Shown: positions 4,697-5,881 of the stretch, in pieces
Numbering within the stretch: the first letter of the stretch is position 1
Layout of the letters: each line of letters opens with the position of its first letter
Assembly: GCA_029857875.1 (NCBI GenBank)
Contig: JAOUGB010000172.1
Span: 1 to 5,881, forward strand
From: Desulfobacteraceae bacterium
GTDB lineage: Bacteria; Desulfobacterota; Desulfobacteria; Desulfobacterales; UBA11574
Direction of reading: 5' to 3'
DNA length: 5,881 nucleotides
Made by a program: the position numbers and the translations under genes
The notes under the pieces: generated by a model
Seen by the model: only the letters and a program-made list of their open reading frames with translations
Database searches by the model: none
What the model was told of the DNA's origin: nothing

Positions 4697-5154
4697 GTTG
4701 TCAAACCGTTTCGGTTTTAGTGATATATTAGGAAAACGAGAGTTGATCTCAAATTGGTTTTTTGGCAAGATATGTTTAAGGTTAATTTAACACCATTATT
4801 TGGGTTTTTGTCTTAGTTACATGAAGTCAACGGCAATTTTAATAAGTAAAACGGATTTTTTGAGAAAATGAAAAAAGCTCAAATGCCATTTCAACGGATA
4901 AAGCCAAAATACAACATTATGAGTTGCCACCATATTTTTTCTTGAAGGTGCTGGGGAAGCTTCGAAAGAATAATTCCTTTAAATTCTATACTTCATTTAT
5001 AAAGTTGGTTCTTCTCCAACTAAATTGGAGAAGAGTTGAAAATCTAAAAAAACAAGATTTTTTCAACCTAAAGCTCAAGAACCGGAAACAACCGTCTGGT
5101 TGCTCATCATAATACCATGACCAGCTAATGTTGGCCTTGAAAAGGAGATATTTT
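4697..5154. other. AT-rich intergenic region before the lipocalin gene
   Basis: No gene is supported. It contains a small AAACCG-CGGTTT hairpin right after the terminator (4704-4718), a segment at 4740-4785 that resembles 2001-2047, the stem-loop at 5010-5034, a second short hairpin, CAACC-GGTTG (about 5089-5102), and the lipocalin ribosome site. No clear promoter boxes are seen, so the lipocalin transcription start is unknown. Confidence 0.5.
5010..5034 (+). other. 10-bp stem-loop upstream of the lipocalin gene
   Basis: TCTTCTCCAA (5010-5019) and TTGGAGAAGA (5025-5034) pair perfectly around a 5-nt loop, CTAAA. It lies about 120 nt before the lipocalin start. There is no T-run on either side, so termination is unlikely. 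It could be a leader structure or a dyad binding site. Confidence 0.45.
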
Positions 5155-5667
5155 ATGATAAAAAAACTGCTCATTTTTATTCCGATCCTCTTATCTGCCT
5201 GTGTAAACATTCCAGAAAATGTTTCACCTGTTACTGGTTTTGATATCGATCAGTATTTGGGCACTTGGTACGAAATAGCCAGACTGGATCACTCCTTTGA
5301 AAGAGGATTAGAAAGAGTAACCGCACAATACAGCCTTAGAGATGATGGTGGTATAAAGGTTGTCAATAAAGGGCTTGATCCCAAAAAAAATACATGGAAA
5401 GAAGTGATCGGGAAAGCATACTTCGTAGGTGATTCAAATCTTGGCAGTTTAAAAGTATCCTTTTGGGGTCCTTTTTACAGCAGTTATAATATCATAGACC
5501 TTGATAAAAAAAAATATTCTTATTCAATGGTATGCGGACCCAATAAATCTTATTTGTGGATTTTGGCAAGAGAACCCCATATGGAAGAATCCCTAAAATC
5601 CGAATTGATGAATAGGGCAAAAGCTTTAGGATTCGAAACTGACAAAATGATCCATGTGACGCACTAA
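5155..5667 (+). CDS. blc: outer-membrane lipoprotein lipocalin, Blc family, 170 aa
   Basis: The start is ATG at 5155, 7 nt after AAGGAG. An in-frame ATG upstream lacks a ribosome site and would spoil the signal peptide. Residues 1-15 are a short lipoprotein signal (MIKKLL...) ending in the lipobox LSA-C, with C16 lipidated. V17 follows rather than D, so export to the outer membrane is expected. The lipocalin signature GTWYEIAR is at 36-43, followed by HSFERGLERVTA (46-57), SLRDDGG (60-66), LKVSFWGPFY (99-108) and VCGPNKSYLWILAREP (126-141), then a C-terminal helix. All align closely with E. coli Blc in order and spacing, and the length is normal. Blc-type proteins bind fatty acids or lysophospholipids in an eight-stranded barrel and are thought to help membrane repair or lipid storage under stress. 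The gene seems to stand alone. Confidence 0.95.
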   Translation: MIKKLLIFIPILLSACVNIPENVSPVTGFDIDQYLGTWYEIARLDHSFERGLERVTAQYSLRDDGGIKVVNKGLDPKKNTWKEVIGKAYFVGDSNLGSLKVSFWGPFYSSYNIIDLDKKKYSYSMVCGPNKSYLWILAREPHMEESLKSELMNRAKALGFETDKMIHVTH

Positions 5668-5748
5668 AAAGTCAACAACCTGGTCAACATCAACGCCATG
5701 GGTCCTCTACCAGTTAGTCGAAACAGCTTCTCACGTCCAAGCCATATC

Positions 5749-5761
5749 ACACAATTTGTGT
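5749..5761. repeat. 13-bp palindrome ACACAA-T-TTGTGT
   Basis: Perfect 6-bp arms around one T, 86-98 bp upstream of the start of the last gene. It could be an operator. It is short, and the AT-rich context makes chance plausible. Confidence 0.25.
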
Positions 5762-5799
5762 AACCATCAATCACTAGAATCTCTTATTTGATTGGAGAT

Positions 5800-5829
5800 T
5801 TGACAAACCGTCAACAAACAGATTATCCT
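5800..5829 (+). promoter_or_regulatory. possible promoter or operator of the last gene
   Basis: A perfect -35-like TTGACA (5800-5805) is followed after 18 nt by TATCCT (5824-5829, four of six -10 bases). The -35 box is also the left arm of the dyad TTGAC-AAACC-GTCAA (5800-5814), so a repressor could cover it. Against a promoter: it would start transcription near 5836, directly on the Shine-Dalgarno. Confidence 0.3.
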
Positions 5830-5849
5830 TTTAAAAAAGGAGGTTGATG

Positions 5850-5881
5850 ATGAAAACACTCAATTCGAAAGACAGGGCCCC
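5850..5881 (+). CDS. start of an unidentified gene (runs off the window)
   Basis: The ATG at 5850 lies 6 nt after AAGGAGG, an excellent ribosome site. An ATG directly before it (5847) is in the same frame but too close at 3 nt. Only ten complete codons are visible (MKTLNSKDRA, probably continuing with P), with no signal-peptide character so far. This is too little to name a product. It lies 182 nt after the lipocalin stop, with dyads at 5749-5761 and 5800-5814 in between, so it is probably transcribed on its own. Confidence 0.65.
   Translation, partial: MKTLNSKDRA

Noticed and set aside
4447..4704. 85-codon minus-strand frame opposite the microprotein
   Set aside because: Starts at a TTG inside the terminator's T-run, lacks a ribosome site and runs through the terminator palindrome; it is a shadow.
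4924..5112. 62-codon plus-strand frame before the lipocalin gene
   Set aside because: TTG start without a Shine-Dalgarno, composition expected of AT-rich DNA (K, N, F, L), and it runs through the 5010-5034 stem-loop.
4986..5210. 74-codon minus-strand frame over the lipocalin start
   Set aside because: Covers the stem-loop and the lipocalin ribosome site and signal peptide on the other strand, and has no ribosome site of its own.

Overview
This window looks like a gene-poor, low-G+C stretch of a bacterial chromosome. The best guess is a Desulfobacterota (Desulfobacterales-like) organism. That guess rests on the style of three products: a PilZ protein, a small lipoprotein ending in a charged tail, and a 69-residue MshEN-like protein. 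The sequence alone does not prove it. There is no rRNA, tRNA, CRISPR array or intact transposase.

Left part (1-870). The 5' end of a PilZ-domain gene leaves the window on the minus strand. It has a good sigma70-type promoter at 355-383, which implies an untranslated leader of about 235 nt with two hairpins. Next comes a more G+C-rich segment (about 448-684) that holds a broken plus-strand reading frame. A convincing plus-strand intrinsic terminator follows at 709-741.

Middle (872-2799). Three minus-strand coding units lie here: a 240-residue lipoprotein of unknown function with its own promoter, a 69-residue protein made of two MshEN/T2SSE-N-like repeats, and the C-terminal remnant of an ExoX-like 3'-5' exonuclease. 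They are separated by long AT-rich spacers.

Centre-right (2839-4265). A short unassigned plus-strand frame shares a 40-bp repeat with the broken frame at 448-684. It converges on a G+C-richer class I methyltransferase gene. Upstream of the methyltransferase is a 5'-truncated Fic gene that keeps the catalytic motif but has lost the rest of the fold. Two gene remnants, a shared repeat and orphan frames suggest repeated insertion, deletion and decay.

Right part (4266-5881). A 28-codon plus-strand microprotein gene has a strong Shine-Dalgarno sequence and ends at a strong intrinsic terminator, so it looks like an independent unit. A long AT-rich spacer follows, then an intact Blc-type outer-membrane lipocalin gene, then the first 10 complete codons of another plus-strand gene with a strong Shine-Dalgarno sequence.

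Functional links. The PilZ protein and the MshEN-like protein both resemble cyclic-di-GMP receptors, but they are about 2 kb apart and not in one operon. The two lipoproteins are envelope proteins. I see no complete multi-gene system. The best candidates for something undescribed are the isolated microprotein, the long PilZ leader, the free-standing MshEN-like repeat pair and the repeat shared by two short frames.
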